64,000 nt of DNA from Sialis fuliginosa (taxonomy: Eukaryota; Arthropoda; Insecta; Megaloptera; Sialidae): the NCBI GenBank assembly GCA_961205875.1, contig OY540822.1, forward strand, positions 12,402,501-12,466,500, read 5' to 3'. The translations under genes and the position numbers were made by a program. Of this stretch, positions 12,196 through 24,400 are shown one piece after another (position 1 is the stretch's first letter; the number at the start of each line of letters is the position of its first letter). Below the pieces are notes generated by a model that did no database searches, was not told the origin of the DNA, and saw only the letters and a list, made by a program, of their open reading frames with translations.

Positions 12196-12988
12196 ATGGA
12201 AGTAACCCGCGATTGGGAGCAGTTTAACTTAACTTACCAAATATCTATTTAATGTTTTGATCAACTGCTTCCAAAGCTTTTCACCTCAATATGATCTTAC
12301 ATTTATTATCTGCATTAAGGATTTAACAACCGTATTATTCTGATTGTAAAATTGATTTAGGTTTTTGTAATTATGCATTAACCTATTTCATTTGAGTAAA
12401 GTTACTTAGTAATTTTCGATTTCCGAATTACATTTTTGTAGATATTTTGCTTTATTTTTTTACTAAGTAATTTATTATTAAAATCCTCCTTATGCACTAT
12501 AGTTATTAATATTTTGTCCTGTTCGAATCGAAGAGATTGTAAATAAGATAAAGGATATCAACTTTTTTATCTGGACAGGGCAATTTTTATTGTGATATTG
12601 TCGCTTCAAAAGTGACTTCTAATCATTTACTTAAAAGTTTGCTCTTTTTAGATTATACTTAGTAGATTGTCAGATTCGAACAAATCCGTATAGGATTTCT
12701 AAAGTTTTCTATCAATGTAACGAGTATCAAGAAACAAAACCCTTGATACCTGCTACGGTTGTATACAAAGGCTGTGGAAATTCTGTAAGGTTTTAATTTA
12801 GATTATTTAAAAACACTACTTAATAGTTTCATATCGTTACTTTTTCCAATACTTTGAAACATTTGTGTGACTGCTCATGTTTCGGATTATTGGATATATG
12901 CACCAATTTTGTGAATTGTAGCACATTTAATATCATTGTATAAACTCGTCATTTATTTTATTATTTTATTCTAAGCTATTATTATTAA

Positions 12989-13020
<32 letters not shown>

Positions 13021-13190
13021 TTTATTGTATAATATATATTATATATTTGTAGATCAGCTAATTATTATAATGCACCCAAATATATGCACGTGGAATTATT
13101 GTCAAACAAAAATAACACGTGCTAAAGAATGAATGTAGAATGCATGTTGTAGTCAACTGGTTTCTAAAACCAAATAAATATATTGCAAAT
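12196..13190 (+). other. ple: Tyrosine hydroxylase 3' UTR and poly(A) signal
   Basis: Non-coding sequence continues from the stop codon to an AATAAA at 13173-13178, which gives a 3' UTR of about 1 kb. An ATT microsatellite lies at about 12981-13018. The next sequence (13260) is already a MITE, which fits transcript ending here. Earlier weak signals may also be used. Confidence 0.55.
12981..13018. repeat. (ATT)n microsatellite
   Basis: A run of ATT trinucleotides with one early interruption, inside the tyrosine hydroxylase 3' UTR. Confidence 0.9.
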
Positions 13191-13261
13191 TACTTTTTCG
13201 TTTTCTTATATACCTCAAACTTTTCAGATACATAAAAAATCGTAAAAATAAAAATATAATA

Positions 13262-13798
13262 AGGTACTGGCACCAGTTATGGCCGCTAAAATAACAAGGT
13301 TTACTGTTTTTGTAATTGACGGGCTTCTTTTTGTAATTCTCATCAACTCATGTTATTAATAAAACAAGTAACTCTTTATTTAATCATTTTAATTACCAAA
13401 GTTCGCAAATATAGTTTGTTTTTTTAAATTATAGCCTTTTATTTTGTTTATATCTTTTCTCCAGTAATGGATAAAGTAAAACCAGTAATGAGCACGCAGC
13501 TAACGATTACAAAATGATAAGTACTACGACACAAAATATATAAAAGAAAGAATTGTCAAATTTGAAACAATGTAAAAATAAAATAATAAATAAATTATAC
13601 TAATAATTAGTTTAAATGTCCACAATTTTGAAACCTATTGGCCGATTGTCATCAAATCCCGCTGTAAGATAGTTAAATGTATACAGATTAATATTCAGTA
13701 ATAGTAGTAATCAAATATCGACATATATTTATAATTCAGTACATTTAATTAAAAAGTTCCCATTACTGGGGTCCTTGCCAAGACTGGGGCCACTACCT
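13262..13798. mobile_element. TA-flanked MITE family A, fullest copy (537 bp)
   Basis: It begins AGGTACTGGCACCAG and ends with the degraded inverse (GGCCACTACCT). TA lies on each side (13260-13261 and 13799-13800). The family is seen six times here: 13262-13798, 14800-14870, 22724-23168, 52541-53035, 60519-60821 and 61323-61853. Every copy that keeps its CCAGTACCT end has TA next to it. TA target duplications with short inverted ends suggest the Tc1/mariner superfamily. No transposase is present. Confidence 0.8.
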
Positions 13799-13800
13799 TA

Positions 13801-15926
13801 TCAGATTATTAATTTTTTTGTTTACAAAAAAAACTGCATCTGATATACATAAAAAAGTTTCTTTAATAGTATGTAAATACGTCGCAACTAAGTAAAAAAA
13901 GAAAATTAATCACGAATTTTGAATATGAGCAGTAGGCATGTTATTATGAATTATATTTAATAAAAATGTATCATCTTAAAGATAAACGAAATATATGCAG
14001 TCATCATTATAATGGCTTTTTGTATGACTTGAATTAATTAAGGAATAAGTATATATTTTAATTATTATTTATATTTAACTTAATTAACTACATAAATAAG
14101 ATAAATTGCTTTGGAATTATGATTCATTATATTTTGTCTACTCTAACTTGAATCGTATAAAAAATATAGATATTTTTTACATTTGATGATATTATTTGCA
14201 TAAATAACCTCGGTTTTAATATAAGAATACATATTTATTTTTTTCCTTTGAAAATTGACAAAGCTCATTATTTCAGAATTTAAATAATCCGATTCTATAT
14301 TTTATACGAATCGCCAGTTACATTTACCTGAATATAAAAAAAATTGGACGTACAAGAATAGACTTTTCTCGTTCGACCGTGAGAATATCGATTTAAAAGA
14401 ATTATATTGGTCAACTTCATTTTTCAGCCGAATCCATTCCTTAAATTGATCAATTAGCTCAAGTTCTCGAAATATCTCGTAAAATACCCTATCCATTTTA
14501 TATAAAAAAATTACCCACTTGATAATATAGACATTAATAATATTATCTCCAAAACATTTTTGCACTTTTAGATTAGGATATCTCGAGAATCTGAACTAAT
14601 TGAGTAATTTGGGGAACGGATTCGGTTTCAGCACGCTAAAATCATTCGGTAGCAAAACAAATAAATGTTTTGTTACCCAGTGTTATCAACAATAAATAAA
14701 AATACACTCTTTGATATAAATAATTGAAGTAATATATAGTTATACCAATTTTTATTTATTTATTGCATAAAAATAAATAATAAGAAATATACTTTTCTAA
14801 CAAATATTTCTAATTCAGTACATTTAATTAAAAATTACTGAGGTCATATTCAAGACTGATGCCAGTACCTTATAATAAAAAAGTGTTAAGATATTCAGCC
14901 CGATTGTTTCACACTCACAAGTGCTTCGACTATCAGACATTTCCGACTGACGGAAATGTACACAGTGATATTAGGAAAATGTAATTCCAATCAACATTCA
15001 AAAATTAAAATAACATTTTTGTAAGTATAAAAATATATATGCATGCGATATTTAAAAATACCTACGATCTAAAATATTTTAACTAGATGTTTATTTTAAA
15101 ATATTCATAAATATCAATGAAACACTCTATTTTCAATCATAACGATAGTTTTATGTATGTACATGCACATATGTCAGAATATAAAAAACATCTAGTAAGC
15201 AAGCATAAATGTTTATCCCAAAATTTATTTTCGGTTCGAATGTTTTATCGCGAAAACGATATTATGAGAAATTAACAATCTCTCAACAAAAGAGCTTTAT
15301 TCAAGTTTTCTAAATATTGCTTCGACCAGTAGCGGAGTGACCCTAAATAATAATAATACATTTCTATTTGTGTTACATCTCGCAGAACAATTTTAAAAGT
15401 TACATATCAAACAAAATATTATAATTTTTTACTATTGCGTAAAAATGTATTGATTGAACACGATTTGAAATCAACTATTTGCAACTACCTTTCCAATTAT
15501 TTTTAAACTATTTGCGACATTTTTAATTGTTTCGTTTGCATTAATTATTATTAAATCGTAAAAAAAACTATTTTCAACTAGTAACTATTTCAGAGAAAAT
15601 GCCAATTATTTTTCCAATCTCTATATACAGGATGATTCAGCACTGTCGTGCCAAACTTGAACTGTACATCGATAAAAATATTTTAAGCAAAAAACATTAT
15701 ATAAACATGTGTCCGAAAATTTGTCATGAGGGGGCTACAGTCCTCCAAAAATTTTACTCAAAAACAGTATTCAATTTCAATGATAGTTGCATGATATTAA
15801 TGATTAAATAGAAATCAGCAGTCCAAAAGCAGCAACATGTCAAAATCAATTTATACCGAGAACCACAGTACTTAATTACAAAATATTCATGCATCAAATT
15901 TCAATTTCTTATAGAATATTATATTA
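13801..15926. other. Intergenic spacer between tyrosine hydroxylase and next elements
   Basis: Apart from the truncated MITE at 14800-14870, I find no gene or clear element. A motif at about 15626-15650 (ATACAGGATGATTCAGCACTG) recurs at about 58502-58524 and probably marks the end of another repeat family. Short open frames here (14302-14565 minus, 15599-15811 plus) lack protein character. Confidence 0.4.
14800..14870. mobile_element. MITE family A, truncated end
   Basis: Only the terminal stretch is left (AATTCAGTACATTTAATTAA through GATGCCAGTACCT), again followed by TA. The remainder of this copy is missing, or too decayed to recognise. Confidence 0.7.
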
Positions 15927-16531
15927 TACCGGGTGTTTTTTTAAACACTTTCCAGTGGATTATTTCCTAAATATAACTATATTTTTTTTAGAAAAATCAC
16001 AAGAGGAAAAAAGTACTTACAATTAGATCTAGGCAAGGTCTCTCAGAGAATTTTTTTTATTCAAATTTAATATTAACTTTTTATGCAACTTTTTAATAAA
16101 GTAATTTTTTTTTAATTTTGAAGAAAAAAATTAAAAACAAATAAAATAAAAATCTCTGAGAATCATTGCCTAAATCTAAGCACTTTTTACTTCTTGTGAT
16201 TATTTTTGAAAATTAATAGTTTTCGAGTAAAAAATTATTGATTATCCAAAAATTTCACTTTGTTTTGCTCCATATCATAAAAAATGGACATTTTCATAAA
16301 AGTTACTTATTTTTCTTCGTAAATTACGAATCTACAACAAAAAATATAGGTTTAGTTTTGAAAAAGAAAAGTTAAACCTGAAAACCCATTAAGGTGACCT
16401 TTTCAAGGTCAACCCATATTGTCAGTATTGAGCCCTCTCGAAACCATGAAACTTTTGCATGAAACATTTTCTCTGAAAATTCGTTATTTAGGAAATAATC
16501 CACTGGAAAGTGTTTAAAAAAACACCCGGTA
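15927..16531. mobile_element. MITE with 47-bp perfect inverted ends, 605 bp
   Basis: The left end starts TACCGGGTGTTTTTTTAAAC and continues through CACTTTCCAGTGGATTATTT. The right end (about 16485-16531) is its exact inverse, ending AACACCCGGTA. TA-rich flanks (ATTA and TATA) make the exact target duplication uncertain, but TA is likely. There is a partial inner inverted pair (GGCAAGGTCTCTCAGAGA against TCTCTGAGAATCATTGCC). It has no coding capacity. The perfect ends suggest a fairly recent arrival. Confidence 0.8.
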
Positions 16532-16630
16532 TATATTATTTTTTTATATATGTATATTTTTTGGCCTCATTTTTTATATACAGCCAGTTACATCACACCC
16601 CTCACCGAACAGGGGTATATATTATATATA

Positions 16631-16964
16631 CTAATATTATAAATACGAAAGTAACACTGTTACATTTACACGGCTTAACCGCAGATACATTGTATCCCGA
16701 AAAATTGATTGGATAAAAAAAAGTCACGAGTAATCTAGTAATATATATTATTTTTAATCTAAAAAATAATCCATACTGATATAAATGCGAAAGTAACTCT
16801 GTCTGTCTATTTTTTACTTTTTCACGGCTAAACCGCTGATCCGATCTAAATGAAATTTGGCAGGGAAATAGCTTGCATCCTGAGGAAGAACATAGGCTAC
16901 TTTATATCTCGAAAGTTAATTAGATTTCAAAATTTACGCGGATGAAGTCGCGGGTAACAGCTAG
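16631..16964 (+). mobile_element. Two adjacent Helitron-like 3' fragments
   Basis: Two related units lie head to tail. The first runs from CTAATATTATAAATACGAAA to CTAG at 16735-16738. The second runs from about 16774 (GATATAAATGCGAAAGTAAC) to CTAG at 16961-16964, preceded by GATGAAGTCGCGGGTAACAG. Both end in CTAG followed by T, which fits the CTRR rule and insertion before T that Helitrons show. The text closely resembles a Helitron-like family known to be abundant in Lepidoptera. No Rep/helicase frame is present. Confidence 0.7.
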
Positions 16965-17079
16965 TTTCAAATAATTTCCTCTATTAAATATTTAAATTAC
17001 GTTGTTAATACAAAACTAAAGAAATATGCATATAAAATAAAATGTACAAATAAAAATGAAAAGCGTTAATTAGATTTCC

Positions 17080-17790
17080 GTAGAAAAATAGGAAACCTTA
17101 TAGTTTCGCCATGTCCGTCCTCAAAAATTTTAAACCGATTAAGATAAAGTTTGGTATACGGACAAACACTGATAACATAAAAACAGAAATGATAAGATTT
17201 ATGAAAAAAAAATTTTTTTGGATCTCCTTTCCATAGACTGAAAAGTGAACTCACATTATTTTTTCACTTGCCCCATTGATTGGGATGTCATTAGATAGGC
17301 CTCCTAAAATGCAACAAAAAATGTTAAATGATCTTTTGATTTTAACCCTTCAGTCATGATATATTTGCATTTAAATGTCGTTATCAGAGCGCCCCCCCCC
17401 CTTAATTTGTAAACTATCAATTCAAAAAACCTGAAAAAAATTCAGAATTTAGCTTTTAATTAGTATTTCCACTGAAAATTATAACGAACACTGTCAAATT
17501 TATTTTGGACCCCCTCTCATAGACTGAAAATTGTACTCAAATTTTTTTCATTTACCCCATTGAGTGGGGTATCTTTCGATAGGTCTCCTAAAATGCAACA
17601 AAAAATGTTATATGACCTTTTGATTTTAACCCTTCAGTCACGATATTTTTGCATTTAAATGTCGTTATCAGAACGTCCCCTCCACCCTTCTACTTTCTAA
17701 ATTATCGATGCAAAAAATCTATAAAAACATCCAGAATGTAGCTTAGTTAGTACTTTCAATGAAAATTATAACTGTAGCTAGAATAGTTTA
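17080..17790. repeat. Two diverged tandem copies of a ~287-bp repeat
   Basis: The segment around GACTGAAAA, CCCATTGAKTGGG, TAAAATGCAACAAAAAATGT and CATTTAAATGTCGTTATCAG occurs twice in the same order (about 17234 and 17521). The copies differ at many positions, so the duplication is old. A poly-C tract (17391-17401) ends the first copy. The leading part (TTTCGCCATGTCCGTCC) resembles ends of common insect repeats. Class not known. Confidence 0.65.
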
Positions 17791-18183
17791 TAAAAAAAAT
17801 TGAAATAACTCTTGTTTATAAATCGTAATGTCTACGGAAACCTATCATGTTGACACTTGGCCGTTTTATTTTTTATTTTCATAACACAATAACTGAAATA
17901 ATAAAAAATATACTTGGTACATTAAATTAATTGAATTCGTAAAAAGGATTATTTCGAGAGTGGCATTAAGATTTTTTATATTAAACATCTTTGCATTTTT
18001 TCGTGGAAACAGAAGAACAGTACCGCCTCTGGTATTTACGATCCTTAAGAAAACAAATACATATATAAAATTTTCATAACTTTGGTTAAGCGTGATTTAC
18101 ATGATAATTAAAGCTACCATATTTATTTAATAGCAATATCGATTTTACAATAATTAGATATCACAACAAATAGGTTAACCCAG

Positions 18184-18490
18184 TATTTCTCAACCTTTGT
18201 CTTCCGACCCAATTTTCAATCACAATTCTCATCCCCCCCCCTCATACATTAATTTTCACTGAAATCGTGCTATAATTGTAATATAATATTGAAAATATAA
18301 TAATAATATATTGATAATATAATATTAATTTAATATAGATAAGTTAATTATTAAATACATTGTGCAGTATTGATTCAATCCTATTTATAAGTGTAAATGT
18401 AAACGTGCAGTTTATTTTTTATTATGTCAGAATGTATTTTATTGATTTTCTTTCAATAAATTAAATAAAAAATAATAATCATGAATTTTG
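18184..18490. mobile_element. hAT-type MITE family B, partial copy
   Basis: Starts CAGTATTTCTCAACCT, a typical hAT end. It matches the reverse complement of the complete copy at 48449-48850 through TAAATGTAAACGTG and TCAGAATGTATTTTATTG. The far end is not recognisable, so this copy is truncated or badly decayed. Confidence 0.7.
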
Positions 18491-20765
18491 TTAGCTTTCG
18501 AAAACATTTGTTTTGGAATTTTTAACAGTGGTTATTTAATTATTAAATTTACTAAAATACAGTTGTACATATATCACCACTGCTTTAATACTGTTGATTT
18601 AGTTCATTAGTAGGGGAAATTCCTTCATGAATTTCAAAATGGCGGCCGTTTAAAAATGAAAAAAATTCATATCTTAAGAACTAACATATCAAATATGTTT
18701 AACAAAACCAAATTATTGTGATTTTTCGATATAAAGTACCGTTTTGTTGATATTTTCAAATTTACAAAAAATTATAATTATCTTTTAAACTAAGGGTCCC
18801 TACTTCGAATCCCAAGGTAGTCTGTATCATTTTAATTTGTTTGTTTATTATGTAGAGTAAAAGATTAATAAACAATAAATAATCAAAATTTATTGTAATA
18901 ATAAATAAATAAATAAATAAAATAATAAAATTAAAATAAATTATTATTGATTTAAAGATTAATCATATCCACGAGTCTCGTCCGAATTTAATTAGTCTCA
19001 GTGTGCAACTCTATTCAAAATGCTTTTTTAATTTGCCTGTGAAAAAAAATTGCTAATCAAATTAAAATGAAACATTTAACGCAGAAATTTTACTAAAACT
19101 TTAATGAAGTTAATTTTTCTATTCGTTCCTAGCAGAAAAAGCGACATGCAAATGAAGCTTTAGCGTCGAACAGAGAGCATACAAGCTCCACTATATTTTA
19201 TACAGGCGGCGCGACGGTATTCCATGTATATGTATTTTTGGATCAACACGGCAAAAAGTTTAAACTTACAACTAAAGCCTAAACAGCAGTAGTGTATTTG
19301 ATATCGTTGCGTTTACACGGATATAATGTGTTTCACTCGGTCATTATTATTTTGTTTAAAGTGAAATATTGTTTATAGTAATACAATTAGTAATTATTTT
19401 AAAAATCAAAAACACGTTTAAATTTTAATATTGAATTGTGTTTAATTCATATAAATCAATAAATCAAAGAGCAAAAGTATTTAAAAAAATTTTGTGCACT
19501 TTAATACAAAAAAATATTTTTGTTATTCTTTCAAAAATTGAGTCTGATATGCGATTTGACAGCGGTCATAAAATATACCCATAAATTTTATTTTTATTAA
19601 ATTAAATGCGAAATCAAACATTTTCAATAATTATTAATATACAATTTATTTATTCTCTTTAGAATTAAAAAAAAAATTATTATTATCAACAGAAGCAAGC
19701 ATAATAGATTTAATTAAATATATTTTTGTATTTTAAAGCATATATTGAGAGCCTAAATATTGATTTAAATTACAATGAGCTTTAAATTAGTTGGGCATTG
19801 GTATAATAATATTTTAAAATAAAACTAAAATATCATTCGAAAAGTCTTACCTGGAAATTTTGTCTTTTTGGGAGGTTCTAGACCCCCTCCGTCTCTACCA
19901 ATCTGATTATCTTTTATGGGTTATTTTTATCGTATTATTAATTTTATTCAAACCTAAAGAAAAATTTGAATGATAATTTAAAAAAAGTACAACGTTATTT
20001 TTATATGTGTTATTTCACACAAACGGAAATTAATATAAATCAAATTAAACAATCAAGTCAAATTACTTTCGAACGTGTTAATGACCACAGATTAAAAACA
20101 AAACAGTTCAATGGCAGATGGCAATGTTCCAAGCAGACTGAAAGTGTTTTTTATTTCGACGACAAAAACATTCACCTATTTTAATGAAAATATTTGACCC
20201 CGTTTAAAATCTGGACATAACTGGGTTGCATTTCAAAAACTTATTACAAAACTTATAAACTGCGTTTAAGGAGGGGGGGGGGGTAGGCCTGCTTGAATAA
20301 AAATAAATTTGTGTCATCATTTTTTTTTAACAAATCAAACATTTAAATTTTTTTAGGTGATATTTCGAAAAACTACGTTACTTTTTTAAATTAATTTAAT
20401 GTTATTACTTTTTAACAAATAAAGTTGTGAATTATTTAAATAATTTTAATACTAGATATTTGTTCGATTTTTACAAAATTTTGGATAAAATAAAATTATA
20501 TATTATATTATCAACCATTAATTTAAATTAATTTAAAATGTCTTTCATTTATTATTTTTAATGATAATAATTTTAAAAGTGATATATAATATTAATGTTT
20601 TTAATTATTTTATAAAAAGGATTATTTTATAAAAAGGATTATTTTATAAAAAGGATTATAGTATAAAAAGTATTGATTAATCGTACTTTTACAGCATATT
20701 AATTGAATAAATATTAACTATTATTAAAAATTATTTTATATAATACATCTAAAACAATGCGTATA
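18491..20765. other. Intergenic spacer upstream of the RERG-like gene
   Basis: No gene is recognised. A less AT-rich patch at about 19134-19330 contains ATGCAAAT, a GGCGGCGCGACGG stretch and GCGTTTACACGGA, and fits no repeat seen elsewhere in the window. A poly-G tract lies at 20272-20283. The frame at 19966-20184 has no family resemblance I can name. At 18816-18827 TTCGAATCCC recalls a tRNA B-box, but no tRNA or SINE fold surrounds it. Confidence 0.35.
20608..20672. repeat. 17-bp minisatellite
   Basis: About three and a half head-to-tail copies of ATTATTTTATAAAAAGG, the last one diverged. Confidence 0.85.
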
Positions 20766-21345
20766 AAGCCCGGCTCACACGACGCTAGATTTGCTGCAAG
20801 TTTGCATGTGGGGTGTTGTGATGGCAACTGCGGTGGTTGCTGTGCTGGAAAATGAGATTACTGTTTAATGCGTGGACGTTTACTAGGATACCTGCGGTAC
20901 TTCATGTCCTATTTTTCATGTAAGCCTAGCTCCTGGATTTGAGCAAGAACCAATCAGAAAATATATTGTCACGTGGGCATAAACGTCATAAACAAACATG
21001 GTGTCATAGTTTACACTTCAGTTCGTGCAAATCATAAGAAATAATTATGTCCATTTTACAAATATTCTAAATGTGAGTTTTATTATAAAAATTAAAGTTT
21101 TTAATTTGTGAAATCAATAAACATTATATATTGTTCACCCAAAGGATTTCTATATTTTCATAAAGTTCGTCCACTACAGTATTATGTTGATAGTGGGAAT
21201 GTCAATTCGCACGCATTAGAACGATCCACAAATCACAGTACCGTGTGAAGCCACCACGCACCGAAACCATGACAACAATACAGCAAAAGCTTGAAAACTT
21301 GCATTGAAATCTAGGAAGCAAATATATCATTGTGTAAGCAAAGCT
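20766..21345. mobile_element. Degraded inverted-repeat element over the RERG-like promoter
   Basis: The left end (GCCCGGCTCACACGACGCTA, then TAGATTTGCTGCAAG) is answered in reverse by the right end (CTTGCATTGAAATCTAGG, CATTGTGTAAGCAAAGC). Inner words also pair loosely (TGTTGTGATGG against CCATGACAACA). It ends about 65 bp before the start codon of the GTPase gene, so the core promoter and leader probably lie in or next to it. Boundaries are approximate. Confidence 0.45.
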
Positions 21346-21411
21346 TAACGCATTAACATAAATTTTTACATTGTTGAAAAATATATTTAAATATAGTGAA
21401 ATAAATTAAAC

Positions 21412-24400
21412 ATGACTTCTAAAGGAATACGGAGAAAGAAATCAACTCTATCTGAAGTGAAAATAGCTGTTATAGGTGCTCCATTAGTTGGAAAAAGTGG
21501 TAAGTTTTTAAAAATTTAAATAAATTAATTTAGTTTACACCTTTATGTTTACATAATTTTATTATTTATTTTTATATTTATTTGCACTCACATCAAATCT
21601 ATTTTTAAATACCAAACATATTTCTAATTTAAAAAAATAAATATTTATCTACGATTTAAATCCTTTTCCGTCAAATCTAGTTCCAAGTTGGCGTTTTATT
21701 TAATTTTAATTTAATTTTTATTTTAATTTTAAACCTCTTTAATAAATAATCACTAGTGACACAAAAATATAACACCTGCTTGACGATCGAGCCAAAAACC
21801 AAAATAGAAACATCTCTGAGGTATTTTGTAATGAAGCGTAACATAACTGTGGAATTATTTTATCATTTGTTCTAACAACAATAAAATAATAAACAATTTC
21901 TCTGATGACTAGGCCTTAACTCAGAGCTGTACAAAATTAATTATATTTACCATAAATTGTCCGGGAATATAAGTGCAATTACTCAAAAAAAACATATTAT
22001 ATACATAAACTAACGCATTGAGCCCGATGTTACTCGGGGATATTAATTTAATCTGTAATTTTATTTTGTTTTGCTTCGAGGTTTTAGGTCAATAAAATCG
22101 TTATATGTGTTATATTATTATTTATTAATATAAATAAGTCAAAAATGAAAAAAAAAATTAACTCTAATGTTGAAAATTTAATCCTATTGTTGTATAAAAA
22201 TATGTAAAAGTATTATTGTTGTCTAAAGGTAGATTGTTTTTATTATGCAAGTTTTTGTTTTTATTTTATAAGTTTTATTTAGATTTTTATTTTTATTTTT
22301 ATTTTGCATGATAAAATACTAAGTTTTAATTATATTTTGACTGTTCCTTTTTCTTTGTTTTTATATACAACAAAATTAGTATTATATAACTGTAATTTTA
22401 TAATAGCAATTTTAACATTTATAAGTTTAAAAATATGGTCTTGTTAGCTTATTTAGTTTTTAATTATGGTAATGTGTTTTATAGATACTGAATAAGTCTG
22501 AAATATGACGAAACGTTTATATTAATAAATAATGTTATAACACAAATAACGATTTTATTGACCTAAAACCTCGAAGCAAAACAAAATAAAATCAAAAATG
22601 GTCATTTTCTTAAATTCTACATTTAATCTGTAATAAACCTATTAAAAATTCATTCAGTAGTTACTGAGAAAATCGTGCACAGACAAACAGACAGATAGAC
22701 GCAGTGAGAGATTTTGTTTTATATTAATCAATTTAATTACCAAAGTCCACAAATATAGTTTGTTTTTTAAATTATAGCCTTTTGTATTGTTCATGTTTTT
22801 TCTCCAGTAATGGCAAAGCTAAAATCAATAATGAGCATGCAGTGATGAACACTTGCTAATGATTACAAAATGATAAATACTACGACACAAAAGATATAAA
22901 AGAAAGAATCGTCAAATTTGAAACAATGTAAAACAGTTACAATGATATAATAATTAATAAATAAATTATACTAATAATTAGTTTAAATGTCCACCATTTT
23001 GACACCTATTGGCCAAATGTCATCAAATCAAATAAGATAGTTAAATGTATATAGATTAATATTCAGAAATGATAGTAATCAAATATCAACAAATATTTCT
23101 AATTCAGTACATTTAATTTAAAAAAATAGCCATTGTTGGGGTTATATCCAAGACTCGTGCCAGTACCTTATATGTATATCTATAGATAATAGATGAACTC
23201 TAGCTTAAGTCTGGGACCATAATGAAGCACATTTTTCCATGTATTTAATAAAAAATTTGTTTTTTAGCACTGACAGTACGATTTCTAACAAAACGTTACA
23301 TCGGAGAATACGATCACAAATCTGAAACCCGATACAAGCAAGAAGTTCTTGTAGATGGTGAACCAGTACTGTTTGAAGTTTTAGATGTATGCCCAATGGT
23401 AAAAAAATGCTACATTTATGCTTGACTAATTTTAATCATTTAAAAACCTCTTTACAGAGTATACATGACCCACCGTCAGTAGAAACATTAGAATGGGCCG
23501 ACGGACTACTTCTAGTATATTCTATAACAGATAAGAAGTCCTTAACATTTATCAAAAAGGTCGCTTCCCAACTGTCAGAGTTAAAAAATACACCTCAATT
23601 GTATTTTGTCGCAAATAAAGCTGATATGGTGCATTTAAGAAAGGTATGACTTTTTTAAATTTATATTAAATATATCTATATATAGAAATCTCAGTCGAAA
23701 TGCTTTCTCTCTGCCTCAGATTTCTTTAGTTCGCGCGTTATTAATAATATTTTACCGTATATAATTTATTTAAAGTTATTTCCTAAACTATACAACCAAA
23801 TTGGATGTTGTAAAGAGCAAATTATATCTACATTAAGTACTTATGACGATGAAATCATTTATTTCGATAAGAATCAATGTTTTGCAGGTCATAAATCCAC
23901 GTAAACAGAACCCTAACATTTTTAATTTTCTTTGTTACATAAAAGCAGTCATTGTGGCTTAAATATAAAAGCTCTACACAATTATTTTCAATATTATTTT
24001 ATTCAATATTTAACGGTTTAGGCAGCGTATTGCAAAAGAGCGCACTGACTTTTTTCCGACTAGATTTACTATTATCGTCACTGCTTATTCCTTACGTTGT
24101 CTAACGTAACAAAATATATCCTATAACCTGGCCAGATAATATATCTATGAATTTTGACGTAAAATGCATTTAGTAACAAAATTTAGAAGAAAAAAACTAC
24201 GTTAATACATTTCACAAGCCCACATCAGACTGGGCCAATTTTAAAATACCGATATATTTTTTTGGCAAAGATTATCGTTATATTATATATCTTTATTATG
24301 CTCATCAAGAACAGTTTTTTGACATATAACATATAAACATTATAGTAATTTACATATATTTTAAGATTCATCTATTTTGGATCATACGTTTAATTCTAAA

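Noticed and set aside
18810-18832. TTCGAATCCC as a tRNA T-loop or SINE B-box
   Set aside because: No cloverleaf can be drawn around it, and there is no A-box at the expected distance.
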